Shown piece after piece: positions 51,673 through 63,947 of a DNA stretch of 64,000 nucleotides. Made by a program: the position numbers and the translations under genes. The notes under the pieces are model-generated. The model searched no databases. It was not told where the DNA came from and saw only the letters and a program-made list of their open reading frames with translations. How positions within the stretch are numbered: the stretch's first letter is position 1; each line of letters opens with the position of its first letter. Origin of the DNA: Micropterus salmoides (taxonomy: Eukaryota; Chordata; Actinopteri; Centrarchiformes; Centrarchidae); contig NW_024043372.1 in assembly GCF_014851395.1 (NCBI RefSeq), positions 20,196,977-20,260,976 of the forward strand. Direction: 5' to 3'.

Positions 51673-52669
51673 CAGATAGATCAATCATATTACAGTTTCC
51701 CTGCTCTCTCGTCCTTTAATTGGTTAGCTGATGCTCACTGCCACCAAAGCCTGAAAACCAAAGTTGAAAATAAAGCAAACTTTCCTCTGTATTTTCAGGG
51801 CTGCATTTGATCGACTTTATCACTTGAAATGTGGATGAATGCCTTCATGGACTAAATTTTTTAAGACATTGTTAGTTATTGATCCTAACAGGAATTTGTC
51901 CTCCTTGTTTTTCCGTTTCAAAGTTTTGAATATTACACATTGTTCTCCAAATGAATCTTTGGCCTTCAGAGTTGTCTTTTGTTTTCCACATCACGACTAG
52001 TTGCATCCTTGATATTTTGTGTTTGCCAAGTCCGCAATTGTTTTCCTGCACCCTCCTTGACAATTTTGTATTTGGATTCTACTTACGTTGTTAAAGATGA
52101 CATCAAACATGACTGAATGTACTGAATGTGTCCAAGCTCATTGTTGCCTTTGTGTGGTTGTCACAATGCCGTGGTCCTCAGGAGCTGAGAAGAGGTCTGT
52201 TAGTGACACTTCACTCAGTCATCTAATACCGCAAGGCTGTCAACTATGATCATGGTTTTAAGCATTTTGTATTATGGTAATTCAACCATGCAGTATCTCC
52301 TCTCATCGTAGCTGCAATGTTTCAAACATCATATACCTCTTTGCCAGTTACAGTGTGTTGTCATGAGAATATCCTCCTTTTTTTCCCATTTGTTTCCATG
52401 CACTGCTACAAAAGAGCGATGTAGGGGAACGCTTCTAGTCTCAAGTGTTTAGTCTCAAACGTAAAACCTTCAGTCAGAAGTGCACCAGAGTATGACCATT
52501 TTACATGTAGCCTATATGTGAGTAAAATTTGCCCAGTGCGGAGCAAACACAGGCACAAAACCACCCACATATGGTCAGTGCATACAATGCTAGCAAGCCT
52601 AATGCTAACGTCTGTATATTGCAATATAGCTGGCTTTATCAACGATTTTGATATATTTTCCCACCCAGC

Positions 52670-53200
52670 AGTTAGGGAGCAACATTAGCATTCATTTGGA
52701 GCCGTGTTTCCAAATTCACTCTCTTTTAGCTCTGTTTTTGGTCTCTAACATCTCCTGAAGAAAATAGTTGGTTCTTTAGCTGCTAAATGCTCCTCTATGA
52801 TCACCAACTAGTTGCTAACTGTGTCCGTCTGCCGTTTGGTGCTGAGCAGGTAGTGTACAGAAGGCTTTTAGAGCTTTTTCGCTGAAAACCGCTGCCTTGA
52901 GAACCAAAAAACAGGTCACAGGTGGGACGCCTAAACAGTAAGCTGAAACTCATTATGACGCTCCGTAAAGCCAAGTTTTCCCATTCTCTTTTGTCATTCA
53001 TTGTAAAAGTTTTGATTGTAGCTGCTTTAAAGTACAATATATTTGACGTTATTATTATTGAAGACTTTTGACATATTGGATAATAATAATCATTGCCTGT
53101 ATTCATTGGCATGCAATGCAGTCACCCAAAGTGTCCTATTGAAGCTGCCACTAGGGGACGCTGAAGTCAAAATGTTCAACTCCTGCACAGAGGGGCTTTA
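52670..53200. repeat. Probable dispersed fish repeat (TTAGCTGCTAAATGCTCC type)
   Basis: TTTAGCTGCTAAATGCTCC, CACCAACTAGTTGCTAACTGTGTC and GTGCTGAGCAGGTAGTGTAC are familiar from a widespread fish repeat. GCCACTAGGGGACGCTGAAGTCAAAATG at about 53142-53170 may be its end. No second copy is in the window, so this is recognition only. Confidence 0.5.
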
Positions 53201-56200
53201 ACTTCCTTCATACTATTTAAAAGTCAATGTTGTAATTAAGAACTGAGTGAATAGATCATAAAAGTTCATTGAGATTGATTGCACGTTCCCTTGTGCCCTG
53301 ATCCGTTTTGAGATCGAGCTGATTGGCCGCAATTCAAGCAGCGTTCCTCAACAAAACATCTCTCAGTGAAATTTCAAACAACTCTCAACCAAATTCATGA
53401 GAAATCGGAAGGCCCCAGAGACATTTGCATTGATCAAGGATTTACTTTCACACACACTCCCCTTCTTTCACTGGCTGTGATTCAAGGTCTTTTTGGCTTA
53501 GCTTCTAATTCCTGCTCTACTGTTGGAGGGTTCAAACACACCGAGGACCGCATTTCTAATGAAACTCCCAGGGCCAGCCAACATCCCCTTTCCTTGACTT
53601 TCCTTGTGTTACAGACAGGATTACACTACTTCAACAACAGCAGGATAAAGGGTTTATCACCATCCCTGTAAATATCTATGTTTGCAAATATGTTGCACAA
53701 ATGTAATCATGGGATGGGTAGTTCTTTTCTATGCAGACTGATTTTCACTTTGACCTGATGCTTTGAGTCTTGGAAATCTCCAGCATCTAAGACCTTATTC
53801 TTCATACTGTGGGCCATCAGCTTAAGCAGCACTGACTTGTTAATACTTCTGGCAGAGTCTTTCTTGCCTCACGTCAGGGGCTCAGCTCATCCCTCATCAC
53901 ACTAGGTTCTCCTCTCTTCAGATCTCCTAGTCTCTTCACTCATCTTCTCTGGATCTCATACTCATCCTGCTAGTAATGATTGCACGGCGATCTGTTTCAC
54001 TTACCTTAATTTCATCCATTCTCTCTGTACAGCTTGTTCATCATGTCTTCTGTGTTTACTGACAGCCTGTGTTTGATGGTACACATGCTCATCCTCTTGG
54101 TTTTCTTTGTGATATGATTACAAGTGGGCTGTCCTCCCAGAGAGGCTGACTAAATCCCCCTGTAACAGGGTGGGGATCAGCCGACAGAGCATCGGCTCTA
54201 ATCTGGCTAATGATGTCAAATGTAGACGTGGTAAAGGGTTATAGATAAATTAACATGTAACCTCAGCCAGGACAGCAGAAGGATGATAATCTGCCTTGTC
54301 ATGATGGTGGTGAAGATGCCATTGAAAACTAGAGAACTAACACAGCTTAAACTCAGCCTTACATGACACTGCTGAGTACATCTACAAATGTTGGCTTCCT
54401 CTAAAGCAGACAGGCTGAACTTCTAAGGTGAATCCAAATTGGTGTTGTCATGTAAAAACCTCATAACAGCAATAATGTCTGTATTTTGACTTCAGGAGGA
54501 GGATTACACGGTCCACTGTAAAATATGAGCATTTTATGACCTTTAAAAAACCATCTCAGAAGCCACTGCGGGGTCTTAAAGGTGCTTGGTGATCAACTAG
54601 TAACAATTATTATTTTTCTCCACTACAATTTGACATTTTGGAGATTCTGGACCTCTTTTGGCAGACAGCGACAACATGCAAAGTTGAGGTTTCATCCCTT
54701 CTGTGATAATGTAAGCAAAAACCAATATCTTTTTGAGGTTATTGAGGTTAATTGCTGGCTTATGTCTGCAGAGTTTAATTTTACAAAAACATTGCTCACA
54801 CAGTGCAAAGATTTTTTTTATACTGCATCACCTCCTAAATCTCAGCCTTCAGATAGGCAGTTAGTATAATGGTTACAAAAAAACCTAGATTGACTACCCC
54901 TGGGAGCCTAACTATAGCAACACAATAGAAATAGCAAGCTCATAATGAAAATGTCCATTCCAGAACAATAAAAATCATTGATTGTTTTTAGGTTTTACTG
55001 TTTGGTTAAGTTTGGATTTGATGACCTCAGGCTTTGTAAGCAAGTTCTTGTCAGAAGACACATCTAACATTAAAATCTACGAAATTGCACAAAATAATGT
55101 TATGATCACGTTATAGTCTTTGTAGACTGATACTGTAAATAAAATATTGTAAGTACATTTGCAAAAAAGAAACTCTTCATAGTCATGCTTTTAAATTCAT
55201 ATTCTTGTGTTATGTTAATTAAACTCAGTTACTTATTTCCATAAATAATTGTGGCGCCACATGAAAAAATGCCACAAAGAAACCCACCTAGATCTTCCAA
55301 ACCGAGCTGTCTGTGAAGAAACTTTAAGCAATGCAGAAACCGCTAATGACCTTGCATAAGAGAAAGTTTTCGAAATGCTTGCTAGGCAAAAGCAACAAAA
55401 TTACAGCTTTGCTAAAAGCTAGCAGGTGCAAGAAGATCACAAAGCAAGTGAAGGCCATTTTGTCTTCTTAGCGAACCATGTAACAACTTAAAGAGAGAGT
55501 GGCTTTGTCTGAAGCTGTTCGCTACGCTTCCCACAGTTAACCAATGAAACGTCAAGGCCACTGGAAGAGTCTGGTGTGTGCTCCGTCTGAAGGGCATATC
55601 AGTGGCATCATTGTGAATGTGCCCACCACTGACATTGTATCTAGCGATTAAATGATTCCCCACGTAGAGGGTCTTAAAGAAACAAACCATGTCAGCCAGT
55701 GGGTTGCCAGGTAGCAAAATGTCCCTCTTGCTGCCCCCTGAGTCCAGATCTGTGGGGATTTTACAGCTTCTTAGCCCTCTAAATAGCCTCTAATGAAAGG
55801 ATAAAAGTACATTGATCAGTCATAATGAAAATATCTTTTTTCGGAATAAAAGTCTGTGTTCAAGACTTAGATTTAGATTCGGTTTCATCAATAAAAGTTG
55901 ATGTAGAGAAAGGAAAAGTTGTACAGTTCACATATGCATAACCTTTAAAACAACTCTAAGCCAGTACATCGTCTTTGGCGATTTGAATTTTGATTGCCCA
56001 ATTTGTGTTCCTTAAGAGTCTATCCAAGCTTTTAGTTCACACAAGGAAAATCAATGAATGATAAATAAATGAATCAGTGTCTGAAGCAGGTAGAAATTGC
56101 ATTGTGTCATTTAATAATAGAAAACAGATTACGTTTGATGTTCTGAGATAACAAAATCTCTCAGGATCGGAAGCTCAGAATAAATATGAACACTACATAA

Positions 56201-56455
56201 TTTAAATGTTAGTTTGAAACCATGACATAATTGAGTTGTCATTACAAAAAAAACAGATGAGAATTCAGATAATGAGAATAAAGTTGCAATCTTGAGTTAA
56301 TTGGCGTAAAAAAAAAAGATGAGCAGCCACCACCACTCTGAGCTTCTGTAGAATTAGTTCTTTGACTACAGATCTCCTCTTCACTGCCTTTGCACCAGTG
56401 TACTTAATTTCCCTTCTTTGTTTGATTCCATTTTTTAACCCCTCTTTCTCTCCAG

Positions 56456-56604
56456 TTGCTGTTCTCCTTAAGGATGACTACTTTGTAAGAGGTGCTGGAC
56501 TGCCGGGGCGTTTTAAGGCTGAGAGGATGGAGTTTCACTGGGGCCACAATAATGGATCAGCAGGCTCAGAACACAGCATAAATGGCAGAAGGTTCCCTGT
56601 AGAG
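56456..56604 (+). CDS. ptprg: ptprg exon 4: carbonic-anhydrase-like domain, active-site strand
   Basis: A 149-base exon, phase 1 in and phase 0 out, with acceptor CTCTCCAG and donor GTAAAGCA. With the base carried from exon 3 it gives 50 residues, beginning VAVLLKDDYF and ending INGRRFPVE. The order is the LKDDYFV...GAGLPGRFKAE segment, then MEFHWGHNNGSAGSEH, which corresponds to the FHFHWG...GSEH core of catalytic carbonic anhydrases. In CA II numbering, His96 is kept (codon 56536-56538) but His94 is Glu (codon 56530-56532), so zinc cannot be bound normally. This is the known state of PTPRG and marks a non-catalytic ligand-binding domain. NGS is a possible N-glycosylation site. Residues shared with mammalian PTPRG run through almost the whole exon. 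The open frame extends upstream and downstream into intron, which is not coding. Confidence 0.97.
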
Positions 56605-58684
56605 GTAAAGCATCCTGTCACTACACTACACTTTGACAAATGTGCAATATGGGGCCTTGGGGGAACGCTGAATGTTGGAGCCTGGCAAGTCACTGGTGTT
56701 TAGAAATATGAGATTTTCATAAAGACCAAGAAACTCCTTCTTAACTGTTCTGCCTCATCGCCAAGAGGCACCGCTGGGTTGAGGGCTGAGGATTATTTAG
56801 ACCAGTAAGTAGTAGTAAGTAAAACTTAATTCATCGTGGTCAGAAGAGATTTTTAGAGAAACTCAGACTTTCAAAGGATGCTTAAATGGCACTAAGAAGT
56901 CAATCAAAATAAAATAGCAGCTTCCTAAATTAAGTATCTCCCCAAGTAAAACGGTGCCTAAAATATAAATATATATATGTTTTCTCCAACAGGCTTCTAG
57001 TTGCATGAGAGATTTTTAAACCAATCCAACCAACAGATTCCTGAAGAGCTTAGCTCACTGTTATAAAGAAGAATGCCACAGATTTTACACATAAGTCGGT
57101 TTACTAGAAATTGACAATCAAACAAAAATTTGTGAGAAAATAATCCTGATAATGTCATCAGAGGTTATGTCAGTTTGTGCTGGGAGACCACAAATTTATA
57201 ACAGAAAGTCTGCATTACAAACGGGGTGTGGAGTTTGAAAGATGTGTTGATTTATTAACAAAAAGAGGCTTACGAGTTGTATTATGGGAAGTGTAGGATC
57301 CAGCATTTTTGGAGCTTAACACATGCTAGGGACTAATAGTTAGGAACCCTCACATTCTGCCGCTTCGATTCTTTTTTATGTTTCTCGTGAGTTCCCTATC
57401 AATGACAGCACTACAACCTTTAACACCTTAAAACTCGTTTTTTTAAAAATTAATAAAATTACTGAAAGTCATCAGTGACTTAAAATTCATAACAATAAAC
57501 AAATTACCTTTATTTTACAAAAAAACTTTCCACCACAGCCTTCGAAATAAGTAAGTAATACCATCTTTAATAACTAACCAGGTAGACTAACCAGCAGAGT
57601 GAAAAGGCAAAAGGGAAAAATAATGTTTTGTTGTAAAGTTTAAATGAAATTAGCACTAAAGCAGAAGTTCAAACTTTTCTTGCTGTTAAAATATTTTTTC
57701 AGAAGGTCACAACAGTTTTCTCAATGCCAAAAGACAAAGAGCAGACAAAAGGAGCAAAGAGAGAACAGACTTCAAGTAATAAAGGGATGCAGAAAAAAAC
57801 TCTTATAGCTCAGATATAAAGGGTATTAAGTCTGAAACCTTTTGGTATTATTTATTCTAGTTCCTGGATTAAAGCAGAAATCCCATTCTTTTCATGTGGT
57901 GTGGAGAGCGAGTTATTACTGCCTTTCAAAACTGTATGATTTATAATGCAATTCCTATTCATTATCTAAAATGAATTTGCGTGTGTCATACTCTTACATT
58001 TTGTGGGGTTATATAAAATGTTGTTTTTTTTTCACCTCCTCTATTGTCAAATGGGTAATAATTAGTGTAAATATAACAGTGTATGAAAACAGGAAATGGC
58101 TGTTGGTGTGCCTCCCATCTCCAAACACACAGCTAGAGTCCTCATATGTTTGTTTCTTGGCCCTGTTCTGTGGAGCCCTCTCAGCAGGCATGGCTTTTGA
58201 TGCTGAATGGCTGAGTAATTAGATTTATTTTTGCCACATCATTTTGTGTTCAGCGTAGTGTTAAAGGGCACCAGATTATATACAACTATTATAAAGCTGT
58301 TGCATATGGCTCCTTTGATCGTGTGCTTCTAAATTAGATGATGGAATTCACTTTAATGACCACTTTGGGCAGCTGTTAGAAAAACGCTGAGCATAGACGA
58401 GAAAACAGTGCCCTCCAGATACATTTATATCAATTATACATGTGAAATATAGATTTGTAGCATAGCATGTCTTTGTGTGTAGGCTAAGGTTTTTGCAATC
58501 AACCTCTTTGTCAAAGGACACAGATTCCAAAGCTCATGTGCTTGAAATTTAAAAGGATGGTGCTCTTTTTATATAAAATAAGAAAACAGGAACATGATAC
58601 AAACCTACCGGGAGTACTTGGAAAGATTGTGAAATAGCTGATCAGCTGTAACACCTGAACACCATGTGCTGCAAGTTAGTACTG

Positions 58685-59015
58685 CAACTAACGAGTATTT
58701 TCATTGTCGATTAATCTGACAATTATTTTGTCAATTATTCGATTGATTATTTGGTCTATAAATTGTCAGAAAATGGTGAAAAAATGTCAATCAGTGTTTC
58801 CCAAAGCTCAAGATGATCTTCTCAAATGTCTTGTTTTGTCCACAACCCAAATATATTGAGTTTACTTTGATAGAGGACTAAAGAAATATTCAATTATTAA
58901 AGAAGCTGAAATCAGAGAATTTTTACCTTTTTCCTTAACAAATTACTCAAAACGATTAATCGATTATCAAAATAGCTGCCGATTAATTAAAAGCAGACAA
59001 CTAATTGTTGCTGGT
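58685..59015 (+). repeat. GCTGCAACTAAC-type MITE, copy 4 (most complete)
   Basis: Starts ACTGCAACTAACGAGTATTTTCATTGTCGATTAATCTG and ends with ACGATTAATCGATTATCAAAATAGCTGCCGATTAATT and ACAACTAATTGTTGCTG, an inverted version of the start. It matches the copies near 4880, 6447 and 40845 in its interior blocks. Non-autonomous and probably hAT-derived; no coding capacity. Confidence 0.78.
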
Positions 59016-60949
59016 CTGCTACAAATGAGGGTGTATTAAAAACTAGTTTGCAAGCAAATAGAAAAGTTTAAATAAATAGCTGAAAGTAATGGATAAATGA
59101 TACAGTACAAATGCAAACCTTTATCAAACCTGCTTAAACAACAGAGAAAGTTGGCAAGCCTAAACATTGATAATTACAGGATTACAGACTCCTGTACTGT
59201 ATGGGGGAAAAAATAATCTCTAAGGATGGGTGACCCTCTTCTTGTACCATTTTTATTCTGTTAACACCTATGTCAGGAACATGTAGCCCAGATAGGGTTG
59301 ACTTGACATAAAGTATGATGGGGGACTGTGGTCTCGTTAGTGACAGCATGGAAAAATTACCACATTAGAAAAAAAGAGAGCCGACAAAAGACAGCCACTC
59401 ATGGAAACGTTAACAGTCATCATGGGAAATGCAGTAGTGCTGACCTTTCCTACAGGACATGCAAAAAGAAATATTCCACCCACATATCCACAAAGATCTT
59501 TCCTGTTAACTATACAACTGTATATATGTACCGTATATGGTGTACCGTATGCGCAGAAAAAAAAACAGTGGGAGGTCTGCTTTTAAAATATTATTCTCTT
59601 TATCAATAAGTCAGCCTAGATGTATCAAACATAATGTATTATTTCACACTCTGAACCAGAAGGTGAAGGAGTAGACTCAAATGATGGATGGTTGAAGGGG
59701 AATATGGTTATGCAGGATCTTGCCTTTAGCCATTTAACTGCTTCATCCTCTAAGATGTGGAATTTTCATATTTCATATTTATGCCTTGACAGAATTTGAT
59801 GTATTTGCGAGTGTATTACATCTGACTCCACATGTGCAGCAAAACTCTGCCTTTATAAATATTTTTGTTTGATATACCCAGCGATCTTTTATAGTAGAGG
59901 TTGGCTTTTGTTTTGTTCTTCGAGAGCTGAGCAGCATGACCTTGGAGGTTGAGCTCCGGGGCTTGTTTGTCTCTGCTAAACAGAGACTGTTTCCCAATCT
60001 GCTGTCTAATTATCTTTCCACTCCAAATGAGTCACATTCAGCCCTGAGTTGCTTCTAACACACTGCATAAAGCATTTACTCTTACAGTGGTGGTCGTGGT
60101 GGGGGGGCTCTAAAGTGTTTATCCCACCTGCCCAGAAGCATGAAAACACACACAAATATAGTTCACACATAGGTACAGAGGGTGGAAAGACAAATCCAAT
60201 GAGCTGTATTATGGAGCTGCTCTGCCTTTGTAACGTGGTTATGTTTTTTTTTTAAAAACTGCTCGGCCTGTGGCTCCTGAGCTTGACATTAATCTAACCA
60301 CGGTCTTTTTCGTGGGAGTGAAGTGGGGAAATCGATAGATAGACCACCTGTTCGCTCAAACAGCACAATGAAAAATGAAACAGTGGATTTTTTTTTTCTG
60401 CCTCAGGGTACCATAGAGAGATCTTTTGTGATAATATATTACAGTGTCACCAAGGTTAGATTAATTATACATGGATTACAAATCACACCTTGGGAAGAGT
60501 ACATGGTTGCACAGAGTACTGCGGATGTATGAAGTGCGGCTGTACAGTACCATACATTTCGCTAAGAGGAAAGCTCCAGTTGCACTGAATGTAAGTCTTC
60601 AACAGAAACTTGATAGAGAATATACAGTAAGAGTCTCAGATAGGTCAAGACTAATAGGGATTGACATTGCGACCCTGAGAGCTTGCACACTACAACTGGA
60701 AAAAAAACAAATAAGAAATAAGAAACTGTATTTATACAGCACTTATCAAAACAAAGTACAAAGTGCCTCACGGAGAGACAGAGAGAAAGATGAAATACAA
60801 TACCACAGTGAAACATAAAATACATGAGGAGAAAAATAAAATAAAAACAAAATAAGAAATAATAAAATACGCAGGATAAAAGAAGAAATAAAATGAGAGT
60901 AAAAACAATAAAACAAACAGGGAGCTCAGATAAATCCAGGATATACTTT

Positions 60950-61279
60950 CCTTTAAAAGTGAGTTTTAAGAAGAGACTTTAAAGAAGACACTGACTCTGG
61001 TAGCCTAATTTCCTCTGGCAGGTCATTCCAGAGCCTCGGGGTCCTCATGGTAACAGCTCTGTCCCCTTTAGTTTTCAGCCTGGACTCAGGAAGAGACAGG
61101 AGACCCCTGCCCAAAGATCTCAAACTATGCAAAGGCTTATTAGGAGTTAAAAGATCAAAAATATAATCTGGAGCCAGGTCATGGAGAGCCTTAAAAGTAA
61201 TTGATAAGAACTTTAAATCAATCCTAAAACGGACAGGGAGCCAATGTAAAGAGGCTAAAACACGTGTGATGCGATCATA
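60950..61279 (-). pseudogene. LINE 2 C-terminal domain, still open
   Basis: From about 61278 to 60957 the minus strand is open for over 100 codons. It reads ITRVLASLHWLPVRFRID, then FKALHDLAPDYIFDLLTP, SLRSLGRGLLSLPESRL, and TMRTPRLWNDLPEEIRL. This is the conserved tail of L2-like elements after the polymerase domain. It has no early ATG, so it is easy to miss. It lies downstream of the nested insertion and is one continuous frame. Confidence 0.85.
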
Positions 61280-61927
61280 CCTCTAGGTTCTGGAGGTCTA
61301 GGCACAGACTGTATATAAGAAGTGGACGTAGTCATCGTGACGTCACCCGTTGGTTTGTGGACTGCCATTTTGAAGCTTCCAGTTTGGCCGACAGGGCGCC
61401 ACCATGTTGAGTTTTTGCAACCAGTGCCACCGTGACCATATTTGGACAAGATGGTTGAGCTAACAGCCGTTTGCGGAGCTAGCTAGCTTGCTTAGCTAGG
61501 TGCATCTGTAATTCATGTTAACTGTCGTTTTAACAGGGCTGACAATTTTGTCTAGCGAACAACAGTCTTTAAACTAAATGTACTCACCAGAGAAAGTGAA
61601 CAGCCTGGTTAAATTTACGTATTGCCGTGAGTACGAGTCAATCTAGCCTGATTGACAGGTCGCCATGTTAACGACTTGTCAATCATAGATGAGACATACT
61701 CTGCTTTATGCTCTATGTTAAAATAAATGGGACCATTATTTACTAAATGAACATCATTTTGTATTGAAGAAGGCATGGAACTAGCGACTGAGACCATAAA
61801 CTCATTAGGAAAGTGTTTACTGAGGTAGTTATTCAGGTGAGAAGTAGGGTAATTTTGCCATTATTTCTAATGGAACCGTACTTCTTTTTGCAACCTGAAG
61901 TCGCCCCCTGCTGGCTTCTGCATTTGC
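61280..61927. mobile_element. Non-autonomous element nested in LINE 2
   Basis: A 648-base block interrupts the LINE. It contains ACAGACTGTATATAAGAAGTGGACG, GTGACGTCACCCGTTGGTTTGTGG and, near the far end, GAAGTCGCCCCCTGCTGGC, all familiar from a common fish repeat of unclear class. The LINE bases ATCATA occur directly on both sides (61274-61279 and 61928-61933), consistent with a 6-bp target-site duplication. No terminal inverted repeats and no coding frame are evident. Confidence 0.78.
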
Positions 61928-63044
61928 ATCATATTGCTGACTGGAAACTTCCCGCTTGGTTAAGAGCCTAGTAGCTGATTTCTGTACAGTCTGTCGTTTC
62001 AAGGTTTTTTGATTAAGACTAGAGAAGAGGCTGTTGTAGTAATCACGGTGTGAGGAAATACACACAGAACAGTTTCTGCATCTCTAAAATTTAAAATAGA
62101 TCTTACTTTAGCAATATTTCTGAGGTGACAAACATGACTGGACAAGCTCAGTAATGTGTTACTCAAAACATCAATTTCTATCAAATAAGACACCAAGATT
62201 TCTTGCAACAGGCTTGATATATTGTGACAGGTAGCCAGTAGATGGCAGTATTTGTTTTGTGATATGTTGGGGTTTAAAAACAAGTGTTGTGTTTGAATTT
62301 AGCTGAAGAACATTTTTTGACATCCAATTTTTTTAAGCCAGGCAGTCCTGTAGAGAACTCTATATACTGAGGTCAGTGGGCTCCACAGGGAAGTACAACC
62401 GTTCGTCATCTGCATAACCATGGACAGAAATATTATGTTTACGGATCACATCACCCAAAAAGCATGCAGAGGGAGCAACAAAATTGGTCCAAGAATTGAC
62501 CCTTGAGGCACATCATGGCGCAAATAACAAATTAAGTCAACAGATTTATCAGCAATACAAGCAGCATTTAGAAGACTGCAAAGACATGCAGCAAGTTGAG
62601 AAACACATTCACCAAAAATGGCTACTTGGGTACTTACATGTTTGAAGTTGCACTGGAAATATGGAAAATACAACCAAATACAGAGATGTACTATAAATAC
62701 AGAAAAAAAACACAAGTAAATATACAGAAAACATGAATGCAGATAATACTACAAACACATCAATGAGATGGAACTAAAAAACTGATAAATATGCCTGAAC
62801 GAGCAAATAATTGCCTCGATTTGTGGCGCATGGAAGCCAACAACCCATCAGTAGAGTTGGAAAATGAGTCAATGACAAATTGGGTGGTGGTAGAAAGGCT
62901 AACGCTAGGTGTATAGCAATTAGCTACAATAATATCTGAGATCATGCCATCATATTTGGTTGTGCTTGTGTTTTTTGTATTTGCACGTGTCAATATGCGG
63001 TGCAGTGAGGTCTGAGGGCCACCGTAGAAACAAAAGTATGATGT

Positions 63045-63947
63045 CAGTGTTTCCCATTAATTAACGAGACCATGGGGGCCTGTAATCTCATAATATATTA
63101 CAGACCTCTAACGTTGTGTTTTGTGAGCACTGTTCCACGCTTGTGTAAGCTCGCACGCTCAGACACTTTGGCCTCCGACTCAAGACAACAACTTTTCTTA
63201 CCGGCCTGTTTCTGTCACTAGTTTGTAAGAAGGCGATTAAGCTAGCTGCGCCTACATTTGGAGTGCACACGTATTAAAGCCTTCATGGTCATGACCAGTG
63301 TGAGCTGGCAGGCAGGTTAGCAACTTTATCCTGACAGTTTCGCTCTTTACAGAGACAAGTGTTGCAGTATGAGAGTCCTACCTGCAGAGAGACTGTGAAG
63401 TTTTCATTTTACGCGATACGAGAACCAAATACAACATTATTTATCAAGTTCAGATTGTAGTTGGACTTAATGAATTTAGCGTGAGGATACACACAATGCC
63501 CGGTTTTCAAAATAAGGTGTCTATACAGCGTGGAAATAAGATTAATTGGATTATATTCACAGAAAGTATAAAACATGTGTCCAATAAAAGTAAAAAAAAC
63601 AACAATAAAATGTTAGGGAAATTACTTATTCAAAATCAAATTAGCTTTATTGGCATATTCTTTGATTCAGGGTTTTTGGGAAACATTAAATAAATTTGTT
63701 GACTTTTGTTGCTGTGTCATCACCATTTATAGCTATACAATGGGTTTATGATCAAATACTTTATTAGAGCACAACATTGTTTACAAGCGTACCAAGTTCT
63801 TCATAGATAGCCTCTTAATTTAGCACCAAATTAATGCAACTTTAAAATGTACAAAACTTTCTTACAGGGGGTATGCCCCCGGATCCCCCAGTGAGAGGGT
63901 TCAAGGCCCACCCACCATAGTCTCTTAAAATCCTGTGGGAAACACTG
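63045..63947. mobile_element. hAT-like element with perfect 12-bp TIRs
   Basis: CAGTGTTTCCCA at 63045-63056 is matched by TGGGAAACACTG at 63936-63947. Both outer sides read GATGT (63040-63044 and 63948-63952). The CAGTGTTTCCCA terminus is typical of Charlie-like hAT elements, although hAT normally makes an 8-bp duplication, and only 5 bp agree here. At 903 bases with no long frame it is non-autonomous. Its interior shares blocks with 36260-36620 and contains a short piece of the AATTAGCTTTATTGGCAT repeat at 63630-63660. Confidence 0.8.

Larger units (their letters stand above)
50363..56455 (+). other. ptprg: ptprg intron 3 (6.1 kb)
   Basis: The donor is GTCTGGGT and the acceptor tract is pyrimidine-rich, ending CTTTCTCTCCAG. 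The intron contains a GGAT tetranucleotide run at 51645-51672 and a dispersed-repeat-like block near 52670-53200. The rest appears single-copy. The open frames near 53366-53671, 54582-54869 and 55412-55717 have no recognisable domains or splice signals and are treated as chance. Confidence 0.9.
60705..62600 (-). mobile_element. Antisense LINE 2 (L2-like), 5'-truncated, split by another insertion
   Basis: On the minus strand it carries DVPQGSILGPIL (about 62485-62515), a YADD motif (62405-62416), HLRNIAKVRSI, a DYYNSLFSSLNQKTLKR block and ATRLLTKREV. It is interrupted at 61280-61927 and resumes at ITRVLASLHWLPVR (61270 downwards). The 3' end has the GAGGCACTTTGTACTTTG...GTGCTGTATAAATA sequence typical of this group's 3' UTR. 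The 5' part (endonuclease, early polymerase) is absent, the usual outcome of incomplete reverse transcription. YADD is intact but other stops exist. It is a different family from LINE 1. Confidence 0.88.
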
